In this document: in pieces, positions 11,686 through 22,310 of the stretch | Layout of the letters: each line of letters opens with the position of its first letter | Position numbering within the stretch: the stretch's first letter is position 1 | Source of the DNA: Cinnamomum chago | Lineage: Eukaryota; Streptophyta; Magnoliopsida; Laurales; Lauraceae | Assembly (NCBI GenBank): GCA_038049695.1 | Contig: CP142456.1 | Location: 20,680,501 to 20,744,500 of the forward strand | Direction: 5' to 3' | Length of the DNA: 64,000 nucleotides | The notes under the pieces: model-generated | What the model saw: the letters and a program-made list of their open reading frames with translations, nothing else | Databases searched by the model: none | Told to the model about the DNA's origin: nothing | Position numbers and translations under genes: made by a program

Positions 11686-12180
11686 GTGGTTTTTCAGTGT
11701 TTCAATCTTGGGGCCTGTTTGTTAAAATATTGAGATTTACAGGCACTTGTAGTTTGAGGGGGAAAAAGGGCTTAAGATCTGGTCTTTTTTTGGCAAAAGT
11801 TGGAATTCCTATCACTAATTAGGGTGATGGCTTGAATACATTTTCCACCTATTCTTAATTCATTTTCCAAGAAAAGTTTAATTATTTTATTGCCATTCAT
11901 ACATACACTCGCCTTTGGTTCTTAAATCTTAGCTATTTTTATGAATATTTACTAAATGTCTTTAATGGAGTGATTCTTTGTGGTATATATTTCAAAAATT
12001 CTGACTTCTGTTATGAGCGGGATCAATTGTCCCCTCTCAACTTGTTCATTCCCCTTAAATTAAGAGAAATATATGGGTATATATATTTTGATCATATCAT
12101 TTTGCCACTCCTCAACTTTTCTATTTCTCTTGTTTGCCCCTCTACACTCTTTTTTTTCCTCTTAGCAAAGAATGAAACTT
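11686..12180. other. intergenic, nothing recognised
   Basis: AT-rich sequence left of the Mutator-like element. A phrase like GGGGCCTGTTTGTTAAAAT near 11711 resembles the end of a Harbinger-type MITE, but no partner end was found. Confidence 0.4.
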
Positions 12181-12494
12181 TTAAAACACGAGAGTGGCTA
12201 TCTACACACTGCAAATACCTCTCCACACATTGCATTTAAAATAATAATAAATTTTTTTCTAAATTACCCTTACCCCTCTCTTTCCCTCTCTCTTCCGCTC
12301 CCTGCTCCGGCAACCCCGCCAGCCGCCACCCCATCTCCCTCTCTTCCTCTCCCTGCTCCGGCAGCCCCCACCCGCAACCCCATGCCCGCTAGCCGCCGCC
12401 CTTCCCCCTCTTCCTCTCTTACTTCGGTAACCCCCACCAGCAGCCTCATCACCCTCTCTTCCTCTCCCTGCTCCGGCAGCCCCCATCTCCCCCC

Positions 12495-14090
12495 TGAAAG
12501 TCCGAGGATCCGAACCCTAGAGGGGGGGGGGGGTGAATAGGGTGAGCTTCAATTATGACCAATTTGGACCAATTTTAATTCTTTAAGATAAACAAGTCAC
12601 ATATGATGATTTACCAGACAAGATGCGGAAGCTAAGAAAACAATCACCACAAGCAAACACTACTACACAAAGATTTATAGTGATTCGGCCTCAATGCATA
12701 CGTCCACTACCGGCTTGTGATCTAATCACCCCACCGGATTTCCACTAACTATGCTTTTTACTAGGCTAAGCAATAACCTTAACAATATTGTTTTTTCTAG
12801 GCTCAACAACAACCTTTTCAAGATGTTTTTCCAAGGCTAAGCAATAACCTTTACAAGATGCTTTTCAAGGCTAAGCAATAACCTTTACAATGTGCTTTTC
12901 TAAGGCTAAGCAATAACCTTTACAATGAAGAATTTGTCTAAGAAGGTGTCTCTTCAAGAACACTTTAAGAGATACAATTTAAGCACAAATGAAATGCCTC
13001 TTAAATAGGCTGATATGAAGGTGTGATTCAAATTACAAACATACACTAAAATAAGCTAAAGTGTGTGCACAAGTGTATGAATGTTTTACTTCAATCAAAT
13101 TCTACAATGAAGCTCTTAAATGAATGCTTGATGCATTTTAAAATCAAAGCTTAGAAAATGATGATTGAAGATAAATGCTAATCACATGAAAGATTCAAAC
13201 AACTTAAAGAAATGAACTAAAACAAGTTGTATGAATGTTAAAGTCTAAGAACACATGTGATTTAGACAAGAGTGATTGCAAACCATTCTAATATTCCAAA
13301 GATGATAATGAGTTTGCAAAACAATTCTTTAAAAGCTAGAAATCATGCATTTATGAAAATACAAAGATTTAAACATGCATTGATTCTAATTTGAATGGAA
13401 ATCAAAATAACTAGTAAGAGATACATTTTTAAAACTCAAGCATTTGATTTCCAATGACCTTCTAGCTCTATTGGCTTATTCCACTTCTTTTGGCTTCAAT
13501 GGAGTCTCAAAGGTTCAATCATCAAGCCCTTAGAAAGGATGGAATAGAATGAACTTTATACTAAAAAACAGTCCAACGACTAGTTGGCCCGGTCGACCCC
13601 ATGACCCCTGGGTCGACCTGGCCCAACGGCTAGTTGCCTGGTCGACCTGGGCCTGGCTTGGTCGACCGGGTACAATGGCCATTTTCCAGCAGGCCAGTTG
13701 GGCCGGTCGACCGAGCACAGGGGAGGGTCGACCGGGTAAACTGACCTAGGAAGAGTTCTTTGCTGATTTTTCAAAATCCCAAATGTGCAACTTAAACTCA
13801 AGGCCAGAGTGCTTCATGCATTCTAAAATGATTCTAAAAATGAAATATGTATGCAAGGCACAAACCTAAATTCTCAATTTGATTTTCCAAAATTAATGCA
13901 CAAAGAATTAGGTTTTCAAAAGTATTTGGATTCTAAAACATGGATGAATCAAATTCATTTCAAAAACATGTGCAAATGCAAGTAGAATCCAAGATTCCAA
14001 AGTCAAAAACCTAAGAGCTCATGTGTGTGATCATTTGACAGTGAATGTGAATGTGCATCCATCAAAATTGCAATAAACAAGAACCTAACA
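12495..14090 (-). repeat. 3' LTR of family A element
   Basis: On the minus strand it starts TGTTAGGTTCTTG and ends GGACTTTCA. It contains six GGTCGACC palindromes (13591, 13611, 13640, 13660, 13705, 13726), a TATA-like AGTATAAAG (about 13554-13562), a five-fold repeat of about 38 bp (CTAAGCAATAACCTTTACAA, 12768-12935), a 12-G tract at 12522-12533 and the hairpin-like GTGGACGTATGC...GGCCGAATCAC. Confidence 0.9.
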
Positions 14091-14480
14091 ATCTCCCCCT
14101 TTGCAATTTAATGGCAACTCTTATGATCGCAGCACTTAAAGGACTTTGGATCTTTTTGACAGCTCTGAACTAGAAATCACTTGAATGTAGCTTCGACCGC
14201 ATGACCGATTCGTCGAGAGCTTTTGACTTTAATCTTTCCAAGTTGATTTCTCCCCCTTGGTTAGAGCTCTCCTTTGCTCTTAACAACCAAGCAATCTTCA
14301 CTTTGGCTCTTGAAACAGATCTCCCCCTTAGTTAGATCTGTTCTTCACTCCCCCTTGGTTTGGTCTTCTTTCTGTCTGATCTTCAGATTTTCTATTCTTT
14401 TCTCCCTATGTGACAATAGATAGATCTGATATTTTTCTCCCCCTTTAACAGTACATAGATCTTGATCTTTTTCTCCCCCT
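14091..14480 (-). other. multiplied polypurine tracts upstream of the 3' LTR
   Basis: The tract touching the LTR (14091-14104, minus strand AAAGGGGGAGAT) would prime plus-strand DNA synthesis. Very similar AAGGGGGAG tracts recur near 14250, 14321, 14349, 14436 and 14473. Multiple polypurine tracts before the 3' LTR are a described trait of Sireviruses. Confidence 0.7.
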
Positions 14481-14916
14481 TTGACATCGAATTGCAAAGG
14501 AACCTGTATACATGAGAAAACATATACCTTTCAGTAGCACCTATTGCCAAATGAGAATACAATTGTAATGCGAAACAGATTATCATGTATATAGATTTGT
14601 GTATGCATTGTTTGAATGAAGCTACGATAACAGATATAAATTGATTTAACATATTAAAGCTTCAAAACAACATAAAGCATCCATCAAGAGAATCACAAAG
14701 GAGAAAATAGAAGAAATGTGAAACTGTACTTTCATTTATATACCAAGATAAGTTCAGTACAAGGATCACTAAGTACTTGACCAATACATTAACAAAAGAT
14801 TATGGTCAGTACTCAAAACAACAAGTTAGATGATAGAGAATGAATACAACATGTGAAAAGCAATCTATCACTACCCAAAATAACCCCAAAACAAAAAGAA
14901 AGCACTCCTAAAAGGT

Positions 14917-16064
14917 CTAGGCAGAATCTGGAGGGGTAGGAGGCATGGTGTCATCGAGGTGCCTACAGGTCTTGGAGATGTTCGATAAATACTTCAAAGT
15001 CTTGCGCATTATCCCTGAGGCCTCTTGACGAAATTCATGAAACTCAGCACGCATGGTAGTAACCACCTGCTCCAAGGATGACATGCGCTCCTCCATAGTA
15101 CGCCGAGGAGGGGCCTGAGGCTGAGGTGGCTGAGGCTGCTGCTGATCTGCAATCTCTAAATCTGTAGCCTCTACCTCTTCGTCTCCTTCAGCTACAGGAT
15201 TTGCCCGAGGTGGTGGAGGAAGCCTCATCAGAAGAATGTTGGTCTTGTTGAAGACTGTTGTTGGCTCTGATCTCTCTGAGTCAGGAGGAATCACTCCAAA
15301 GGAACGAGCAATCTGAGTGATAAGATATCCAAATGGAGCAGCACATGGCTGGGAGCCAGTGATCACACGAATGATGTGGTGCATAATAATAGACGATAGA
15401 CACATGGGCACCCCGGTAATCACATTGTGAAGAAGATTCGCCATGTAAGGAGTGACTTCTGTCCTATTCATTTTCCTCGGGTATATAGAGTGAGTGAAAA
15501 TGAAATGAATAATCCGGAGGGAGGGAATCATTGAGGAGGCCTGGAGACAATTTTTGGCTGACCACTCTTTAGGATGACCACATAGAGCAGTGGTGACAGA
15601 CTCTCTCTCATCGAGTGGAAGGACTTCTGAAATGAACTTTGGTCCATTCGACCTAGGAATGCCAAGGATGGAAGAGATCGAATCAATGGTAACTGTCTCC
15701 TCAACGTGAACGAATCTAATAGTGAAGGAGTTTGCAGATGTAGCACAAATAGATTCGTATAGGCCATGGACAGATGAGGCATATGTTTTGCCACTCCAAG
15801 TCAGAATATTTCCCCAACCTATGGCTTCTAAGATGGCAGGGACTTGGTAGTCCATAAGGTCACTAACAACACAGAATTTCTCAACAATGATCCCTTCGTT
15901 CCTAAACGATTTCACAACAGAAGATGGGGAACGAAGGGGGTTGAATTTAATCTCAGGAGGTGGGCCAAGCTCCGGAGAAGTGGAGGGAGATCTATGGGAA
16001 GTAGTAGCTTCACCGGTTTGGCTTTCTTAGAAGATCTCCTCCATGTTTGTTTTGTTCGAGCCAT
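14917..16064 (-). pseudogene. putative plant transposon protein domain ORF of the LTR element
   Basis: From 15960 to 14917 the minus-strand frame is open for about 350 residues. It shows the pattern of the 'putative plant transposon protein' domain (the family I know as PF20167): TVTIDSISSILGIPRSNGPKF, then IIHFIFTHSIYPRKMNRTEV, then PFGYLITQIARSFGV. A Pro/Gln-rich linker and a short coiled coil (MEERMSSLEQVVTTMRAEFH) follow, with the stop at 14919-14917. The likely start ATG is at 16064, beginning MARTKQTWRRSSKKAKPV. That start lies in a different frame from the body, so a one-base indel near 16008-16018 breaks the gene. Its position between gag and the 3' LTR is where Sireviruses carry an envelope-like ORF. 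Its function is not known. Confidence 0.75.
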
Positions 16065-17267
16065 CGAAAGAAATCAAAGTGAGAGATGCTCAAGACAGCA
16101 AGGTAAATCTGGAAAGTGCCAAGAGAGAAGGTGAGCTAGACAGCCTACTTAAACAGCCAAAAACAGTGAGACAGCTCATTTAATCAGTCAAGAATGAGAG
16201 TTAGGTTGGCTGGAAAAGGTTGAAGAGTCTGCCAGAAATTATGATCTTACTAGGCACTAGAAATTTTCAACAGACAAGACCAAACAGTGGCTGATTTGGA
16301 TGAAACTCTCGTTCAGGCAAAATTTCAAACAGTTGGTGTGCAGAGATTGGAGCTGAAAGCTTCACAACTGAATGATGCCAGGGGGGTGACCAAATGGCTA
16401 CAATAGATCCTACAAACAGAGAAGAAAAGCACAAAACACCACAAAAAGAGAGAAACAAACAAACAGAGATGGAAACTACAGAGGTTGGAGAAGACAGTGG
16501 AGGTGCTGACTGCACAGAGAATAGACGACTTCACAGTGAAGGATGAAGGAGATGACCATACGGAAGAGAAAGAAATCCAGAGAAAAAGAAGAGATTAAAC
16601 AGGAGATCGAAAGAAGAGGAGAAGGAAGAAACACAATGGAAGATGGGCTCAGCGCGGTCGACCTACAGAAGAAGGGAACATGTTCTGTTTAAAACAGAAC
16701 TGAAACTGCGCATCAGTTTATGTGGCTGAACCGCAGGCCCGGTCGACCGGCCACTTAGCCCGGTCGACAGGGCTAACTGAGTCAGACTGAAATTCTGATC
16801 AGATCAGGAGAAAACAAGGAAAAAAGAAAGATTCAATTTGAAAGCAGTAAACCCTGACCCTCAGTTATCACACAAACTTAAAAAGTTTTAAAAAAGAGAT
16901 TTTTCAAAAATCAATTCTAAAATATTTCCTTTTGAAGAAAAGAAGACTTGTATGATGAAAATCATTTTTCAAATTCATTTAAATTTGACAAACCAAGAAT
17001 GTGACTAAGAAATCATTCAAAAATAAACAATTTGAAAAACAAATCAATTGATTTAGAAGATATAACTTTTTCAAAGCTTATTCAACTCAATTTGATCAAA
17101 ATCATGCATTTAATCATAAAATACCATTCTAAATTCAAAATGCATAATCAACAAACAAGACTCAATTAAATGAATCTAAAAGCCTAAAGAAATACTAAGA
17201 GAGTAGAAACAAGACCAACTAATCATATGACTAAGAGAAAGGGTTGGTCCTATCTATCTAAGAAACC
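16065..17267. other. interior spacer of the family A element
   Basis: No coding frame of note. It holds three more GGTCGAC-type palindromes (about 16657, 16740 and 16759). A reverse transcriptase and integrase would be expected here in an autonomous copia element, but nothing resembling their motifs is seen on either strand. Confidence 0.6.
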
Positions 17268-18672
17268 TTAGTAATCTTCTAAAGGTCTAACCTTAGGTAT
17301 CCATCTAAGGTCTTGGGCTTTGGAGACTATTTTGGAAATTCCACCAACTAAAGGAGATGAGGATTTAATTCTTTTAGACTTGTCATCAAATCTTTGAGGT
17401 TTGACTATTTTAGATTGATGATTAGTCTTAGGAAGTTGGTGTTTCATTTTCTTTTTATTCTTTTCATTTCTTTTAGCTTTTCCTCCTTTTTGTCTTTTGA
17501 ATTTTAATTTTAACTTTTCAACCTTTTTCAAGAATTCTTTCATTTCTAAGGTTAAAGGAGGGAAAGTGAGAAGATTCTTTTTGATATATTTATTTTGATG
17601 TTTAGTCTTTTTAAAATCTATCTTGGATGACTCTTTGTGAATTGTTTTAACTTGTTTGAACTTCTTAGAGTCTTCCTTGGAATTCAAAGTCTTACCCTTC
17701 ATAGTATTAGATTTAACTTTCTTAGGTTCAAAGATGGGTTTAGACATATGACTTTTCCTTAATTTGCACTCAAACTTGAAATGTCCTTCTTTATCACAAT
17801 AATGACATTTAATTTTGGACATAGGAGAGAAAGTGCTAGAGAAAGAGGACTCACCTTTCACAAACGTGTTGGTGAATTTAGGGTCATATAAAGTATACTT
17901 ATCAAAACCAAGACCCGTCCTATCTCCATGAGGTTTACCCAATTTAAATAATTTTTCAAGTCTCTCTTCACTTTGGGTAAACTTGCACTCATACTTTTGT
18001 TTGTATCCTTCTAGTTGAGTGACTTTGGTTATAAGGATTGAATTTTCATTTTTAACTTTTGATAATTCATTTTCAATTTCCTTATAATTATTTAGCTCTT
18101 CATTGGCAAGTTTTAATTCGAGTTTAAGTTCATTAACAACATTATATCCAAGTTCTAAGTTTTTTACAATACTTTGTGCATTAGACAAGTTTTACTTGGA
18201 AATTGTCAACTTGGATTCTAAATTGATAAAGTCTTTGTCTTGCCTTTTTAATTGATCTCTTAGGTTTAAATTTTCCTTTTTAAGATCATCATAACTTATC
18301 TTAATTTCATTTAGTTCATCTTTGATATTTGATAAGTTATTTAAAGAGATCATAAACTTAGAGTCTAAGCATTGTATGACTTCTTCTTTCTTTCTAAGTT
18401 CATCTTTAGAAGAAACTAATTCTTTGTTTAGTCTTTTTTATTCTTCTCTTAATTTTTTTGTTTTTCTTATTAAACCCTAAAGATAATGTATATAATTCCT
18501 CATAGGCTTGTTGAAGTTCATCTTCATCATAATCTTCTTTTTTTAACTCACATTGAGATTCATTTATGTGAAGGTTTGAATCTCCAATAGATGGAAGAAT
18601 GAGAGGTCTAGGAGAATCTACACAAAAGTCTAAACAACCTACCTTAGTGGAATCCATTTCAATAGTATTCAT
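17268..18672 (-). pseudogene. gag-like ORF with coiled coil and CCHC zinc knuckle, broken
   Basis: The start ATG at 18672 lies 89 nt after the primer site and opens MNTIEMDSTKVGCLDF. The acidic segment EDYDEDELQQAYEELYTLSL is typical of the region before the zinc knuckle in plant copia gag proteins. The frame shifts near 18425, continues as a long coiled coil, meets an in-frame TAA at 18194-18192, then runs open to 17268. In the last part C128-x2-C131-x4-H136-x4-C141 (counting from 18188) is a CCHC knuckle. A Lys-rich tail with basic clusters follows. The usual N-terminal UBN2 capsid domain is absent, so the protein is shortened as well as broken. Confidence 0.75.
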
Positions 18673-18760
18673 TCAAACACAAATCTAGGGTTATGACTCA
18701 AGGTTTTTTACACCTAATCAAGAGTTCTAAAAACACTTGATCATAAAAGATAGAGCAAGA

Positions 18761-18773
18761 GGCTCTGATACCA
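18761..18773 (-). other. primer-binding site (initiator-Met tRNA type)
   Basis: The minus strand reads TGGTATCAGAGCC two bases inside the 5' LTR. This is the standard complement to the 3' end of plant initiator methionine tRNA and fixes the orientation of the element. Confidence 0.92.
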
Positions 18774-18775
18774 AT

Positions 18776-20374
18776 TAAAAGTCCGAAGATCCGAACCCTA
18801 GAGGGGGGGGGGGGGGGTGAATAGGGTGAGCTTCAATTATGACCAATTTAGACCAATTTTAATTCTTTAAGATAAACAAGTCACATATAATGATTTACCA
18901 GACAAGATGCGGAAGCTAAGAAAACAATCACCACAAGCAAACACTACTACACAAAGATTTATAGTGATTCGGCCTCAATGCATACGTCCACTACCGGCTT
19001 GTGATCTAATCACCCCACCGGATTTCCACTAACTATGCTTTTTACTAGGCTAAGCAATAACCTTAACAATATTGTTTTTTCTAGGCTCAACAACAACCTT
19101 TTCAAGATGTTTTTCCAAGGCTAAGCAATAACCTTTACAAGATGCTTTTCAAGGCTAAGCAATAACCTTTACAATGTGCTTTTCTAAGGCTAAGCAATAA
19201 CCTTTACAATGAAGAATTTGTCTAAGAAGGTGTCTCTTCAAGAACACTTTAAGAGATACAATTTAAGCACAAATGAAATGCCTCTTAAATAAGCTGATAT
19301 GAAGGTGTGATTCAAATTACAAACATACACTAAAATAAGCTAAAGTGTGTGCACAAGTGTATGAATGTTTTACTTCAATCAAATTCTACAATGAAACTCT
19401 TAAATGAATGCTTGATGCATTTTAAAATCAAAGCTTAGAAAATGATGATTGAAGATAAATGCTAATCACATGAAAGATTCAAACAACTTAAAGAAATGAA
19501 CTAAAACAAGTTGTATGAATATTAAAGTCTAAGAACACATGTGACTTAGACAAGAGTGATTGCAAACCATTCTAATATTCCAAAGATGATAATGAGTTTG
19601 CAAAACAACTCTTTAAAAGCTAGAAATCATGCATTTATGAAAATACAAAGATTTAAACATGCATTGATTCTAATTTGAATGAAAATCAAAATAACTAGTA
19701 AGAGATACCTTTTTAAAACTCAAGCATTTGATTTCCAATGACCTTCTAGCTCTATTGACTTATTCCACTTCTTTTGGCTTCAATGGAGTTTCAAAGGTTC
19801 AATCATCAAGCCCTTAAAAAGGATGGAATAGAATGGACTTTATACTAAAAAACAGTCCAACGGCTAGTTGGCCCGGTCGACCCCGTGACCCCCGGGTCGA
19901 CCTGGCCCAACGGCTAGTTGCCCGGTCGACCTGGGCCTGGCTCGGTCGACCGGGTACAATGGCCATTTTCCAGCAGGCCAGTTGGGCCGGTCGACCGAGC
20001 ACAGGGGAGGGTCGACCGGGTAAACTGACCTAGGAAGAGTTCTTTGCTGATTTTTCAAAATCCCAAATGTGCAACTTAAACTCAAGGCCAGAGTGCTCCA
20101 TGCATACTAAAATGATTCTAAAAATGAAATATGTATGCAAGGCACAAACCTAAATTCTCAATTTGATTTTCCAAAATTAATGCACAAAAAATTAGGTTTT
20201 CAAAAGTATTTGGATTCCAAAACATGCATGAATCAAATTCATTTCAAAAACATGTGCAAATGCAAGTAGAATCCAAGATTCCAAAGTCAAAAACCTAAGA
20301 GCTCATGTGTGTGATCATTTGACAGTGAATGTGAATGTGCATCCATCAAAATTGCAACAAACAAGAACCTAACA
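18776..20374 (-). repeat. 5' LTR of family A element (promoter copy)
   Basis: A 1599-bp partner of 12495-14090. Its inner end is TA rather than TG on the plus strand. The TATA-like AGTATAAAG sits at about 19838-19846. Just upstream, in element orientation, are TCCAACGGCTA (19856-19866), CCCAACGGCTA (19906-19916) and six GGTCGACC palindromes (19875, 19895, 19924, 19944, 19989, 20010). The G-tract here is 15 long. Confidence 0.9.
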
Positions 20375-20865
20375 ACCCCCCCCCCCACCGGGCGGCCGCC
20401 ACCCTTCCTTGTCTCTTCCTCTCCTGCAGCCCCCACCCGCAGCCCCATCTCCCCCGCCAGCCGCCACCCTTCCCTCTCTCTTCCTCTCCTGCTCCAGCAA
20501 CCCCCACTCGCCCTTATCCTCATCCCCATCCCCATCCCCATCCCTAGCCCTTCCCTCTCTCTTCCACCCGCCCTCATCTCCATCCTCAGCCCACCCCTAG
20601 CCCTCCCCAGCCCTACTCCCACCATCCACGAAACAAGAGATAGGGAGAGGAAGAAGGAGAGTGAGAGGGATCGCGTCAAGCGAGGGGCTGCCGGTGGCGG
20701 GGGAGCGACGGGGTCGGGCAGAGGTGGCCGGAGCAGGGAGATGGAGACAGAAGGAAGGAGAGGGATAGGGTTAGTTTAGGAACTTTTTTATTATTTATTT
20801 ATTATTTTAAATGCAGTGTGTGGAGAGGTATTTACAGTGTGCAGGTAGTAGCACTCTTAAAACAC

Positions 20866-21949
20866 ACTAGGGGATTTTGACACATAAGGGAATTTTGGTC
20901 TCTTACTAATGAAAAAGACAACTCATCAAACCACCAATGGGGTATGCATTATGGTGTGATTTTTCTCCTTTTGTTCTTTCTTTTTCTTGCCCATTATTAA
21001 GCCTAGAATCATAATCCTCTCAAAGTCTGAAATTCATAAGCCAATTCATTTAATTTATTATCAAATTTTGAGTTTTTAGCATTTTACTTCAAGATTTAGA
21101 TTAAATAAATCTAATTTAATTTCTAATTAAGTAAGAAATTTCAAGTTACTATAATTAAAGGTACTTAAAAGTTTTTTTTATAGTAATTATATGTCAAATG
21201 TTCCTTCATAGTTGGCGGTTTTATTCAAGTTTTAGAAAGGATTTGAGCTCTGAACAACCGGCCAAAGATCAAAGCTTTTTATAAACATCAACCTGATGTT
21301 ATGATCTTGAAAATTATTTAATTTAATTTTCAATCAAAATAATGTACTTACGAGTAAAAATGCTAAAATTATTCAATTTAAAACTCTTCTCTAGTCTTTC
21401 ACACCCATTTTTATCATTGTTGGATATAAAGAGCAATCTAAATTTATTTTTTAAAATGTTTTTGGAACATAATATAATAACTAGTCCATCACTTTTTTGT
21501 ACCCATTATATTGTAATAATATTTTTGAGGTATAGTGTAGTAAAATCCTTAGTTCTTTCTAAAATTCCTCGCTCAGAGAAACTTTTGCCCCTCTCAAGAG
21601 AAAATCTCGGCCCTGTCACTAGCTTGTGGGGCCCATTTGGACGTATACCTATGAATGGGGTATGATATATTGAAAGGTCTTTTCACAAATAAGGGTCATG
21701 CAAATGTCGGGCGAATGAGATTAACTTCGCCATTGATTTAATAGTATTAAGCAACCCAAGGTTAATAAAAACTAAAGGTTATTGATCTCACAGCATAAAA
21801 AAGCCTTATATCAATCCATACCATTCATCATTGATATCATGGCTCAAAGTATATTTTTAATTATTCTCTTCTAAAGAAACAAAAGCAAGAGTGTTCTTAC
21901 TAGCGATGAGCAAAGCTAAGGAAGGAGAAAGACTTTTCCAAGATTCATA
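20866..21949. other. intergenic, nothing recognised
   Basis: AT-rich. The frame at 21342-21665 on the plus strand has no recognisable domain. Confidence 0.45.
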
Positions 21950-22255
21950 TTTTGTTAATTAGATGCTACTGAGGTAATTAAAGAGATCAAAGAAGAAGCA
22001 AATTGGGCAATTAAGCTTGTAGTCGAGGAAATTATTGTGTCTTTTAAGTATTGTGAGATAATTCATGCCAGCTATACTCCTAAGGTCTTTAACAAGTGGG
22101 CCCACTAGCTTGCTAAACTCTGCTTTGAGAATGAAGCCAATTTTAATGGATTATGATTGTTTCTTTTTAGGTGTCTAAATCCTATTCCTTTTTGTTGTTT
22201 GTGCTTGTTGTTGAATACAATCTCTTTATTACCCAGAAAAAAAAAAAAAAAAAAG
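21950..22255 (+). pseudogene. LINE 3' end: RNase H remnant with poly-A tail
   Basis: A plus-strand frame reads TEVIKEIKEEANWAIKLVVE, then CEIIHASYTPKVFNKWAH, a stop, and LAKLCFENEANFNGL. This matches the C-terminal pattern of the RNase H domain of plant non-LTR retroelements, in which a His in a SYxP/REx.N context is followed by (A)xxLAKL. An in-frame TAG interrupts it. A run of A at 22238-22255 follows the 3' untranslated part, as expected for a LINE tail. The element is 5'-truncated and dead. Confidence 0.6.
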
Positions 22256-22310
22256 GGTCTTATGATTTAGTCAAGATCCGAACTCAAGTGTTCAAAGGTA
22301 ATAAGTGGAA

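Larger units (their letters stand above)
12495..20374 (-). mobile_element. non-autonomous LTR retrotransposon, Sirevirus-like (family A)
   Basis: A complete LTR element on the minus strand: 5' LTR 18776-20374, primer site 18773-18761, 4.7-kb interior, polypurine tract next to the 3' LTR 12495-14090. The two LTRs look about 98% identical by eye, so the insertion is young. The interior holds a broken gag-like frame and a plant-transposon-domain frame, with no visible protease, integrase, reverse transcriptase or RNase H. The Met-initiator primer site, the gag coiled coil with CCHC knuckle, multiplied polypurine tracts and palindrome-rich LTRs together recall Sireviruses (Ty1/copia). Assignment to that lineage is inference because pol is missing. 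The flanking target duplication is blurred by poly-C. Confidence 0.85.
12190..20856. mobile_element. Mutator-like TIR element, split by an LTR retrotransposon
   Basis: The left end (GAGAGTGGCTATCTACACACTGC) and the minus-strand reading of the right end (GAGTGCTACTACCTGCACACTG) align. Both continue through AAATACCTCTCCACACA and TGCATTTAAAATAATAA. The target duplication TTAAAACAC is perfect and 9 bp long (12181-12189 and 20857-20865), the length typical of Mutator-like elements. Without the insertion at 12495-20374 the element is about 0.79 kb. Inside the AT-rich ends it is strongly C-rich, with repeated CTCCCTGCTCCGGC and CAGCCCCCA phrases on both sides, unlike the surroundings. No transposase is seen, so it is non-autonomous. 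The C-rich interior could be captured host sequence (Pack-MULE style) or simple low-complexity repeat. Confidence 0.8.

Noticed and set aside
12172-12540. Pro/Ser-rich frames on both strands
   Set aside because: They run through the low-complexity C-rich interior of the Mutator-like element. Frames in several phases stay open because of composition.
13530-13801. overlapping frames reading RPAQLACWK or GRPxxx
   Set aside because: They are translations of the GGTCGACC palindrome cluster in the LTR. The same happens in the partner LTR at 19814-20085, and both strands are open.
20287-20679. minus-strand frame rich in Gly/Met/Arg
   Set aside because: Low-complexity translation of the C-rich element interior and LTR end.
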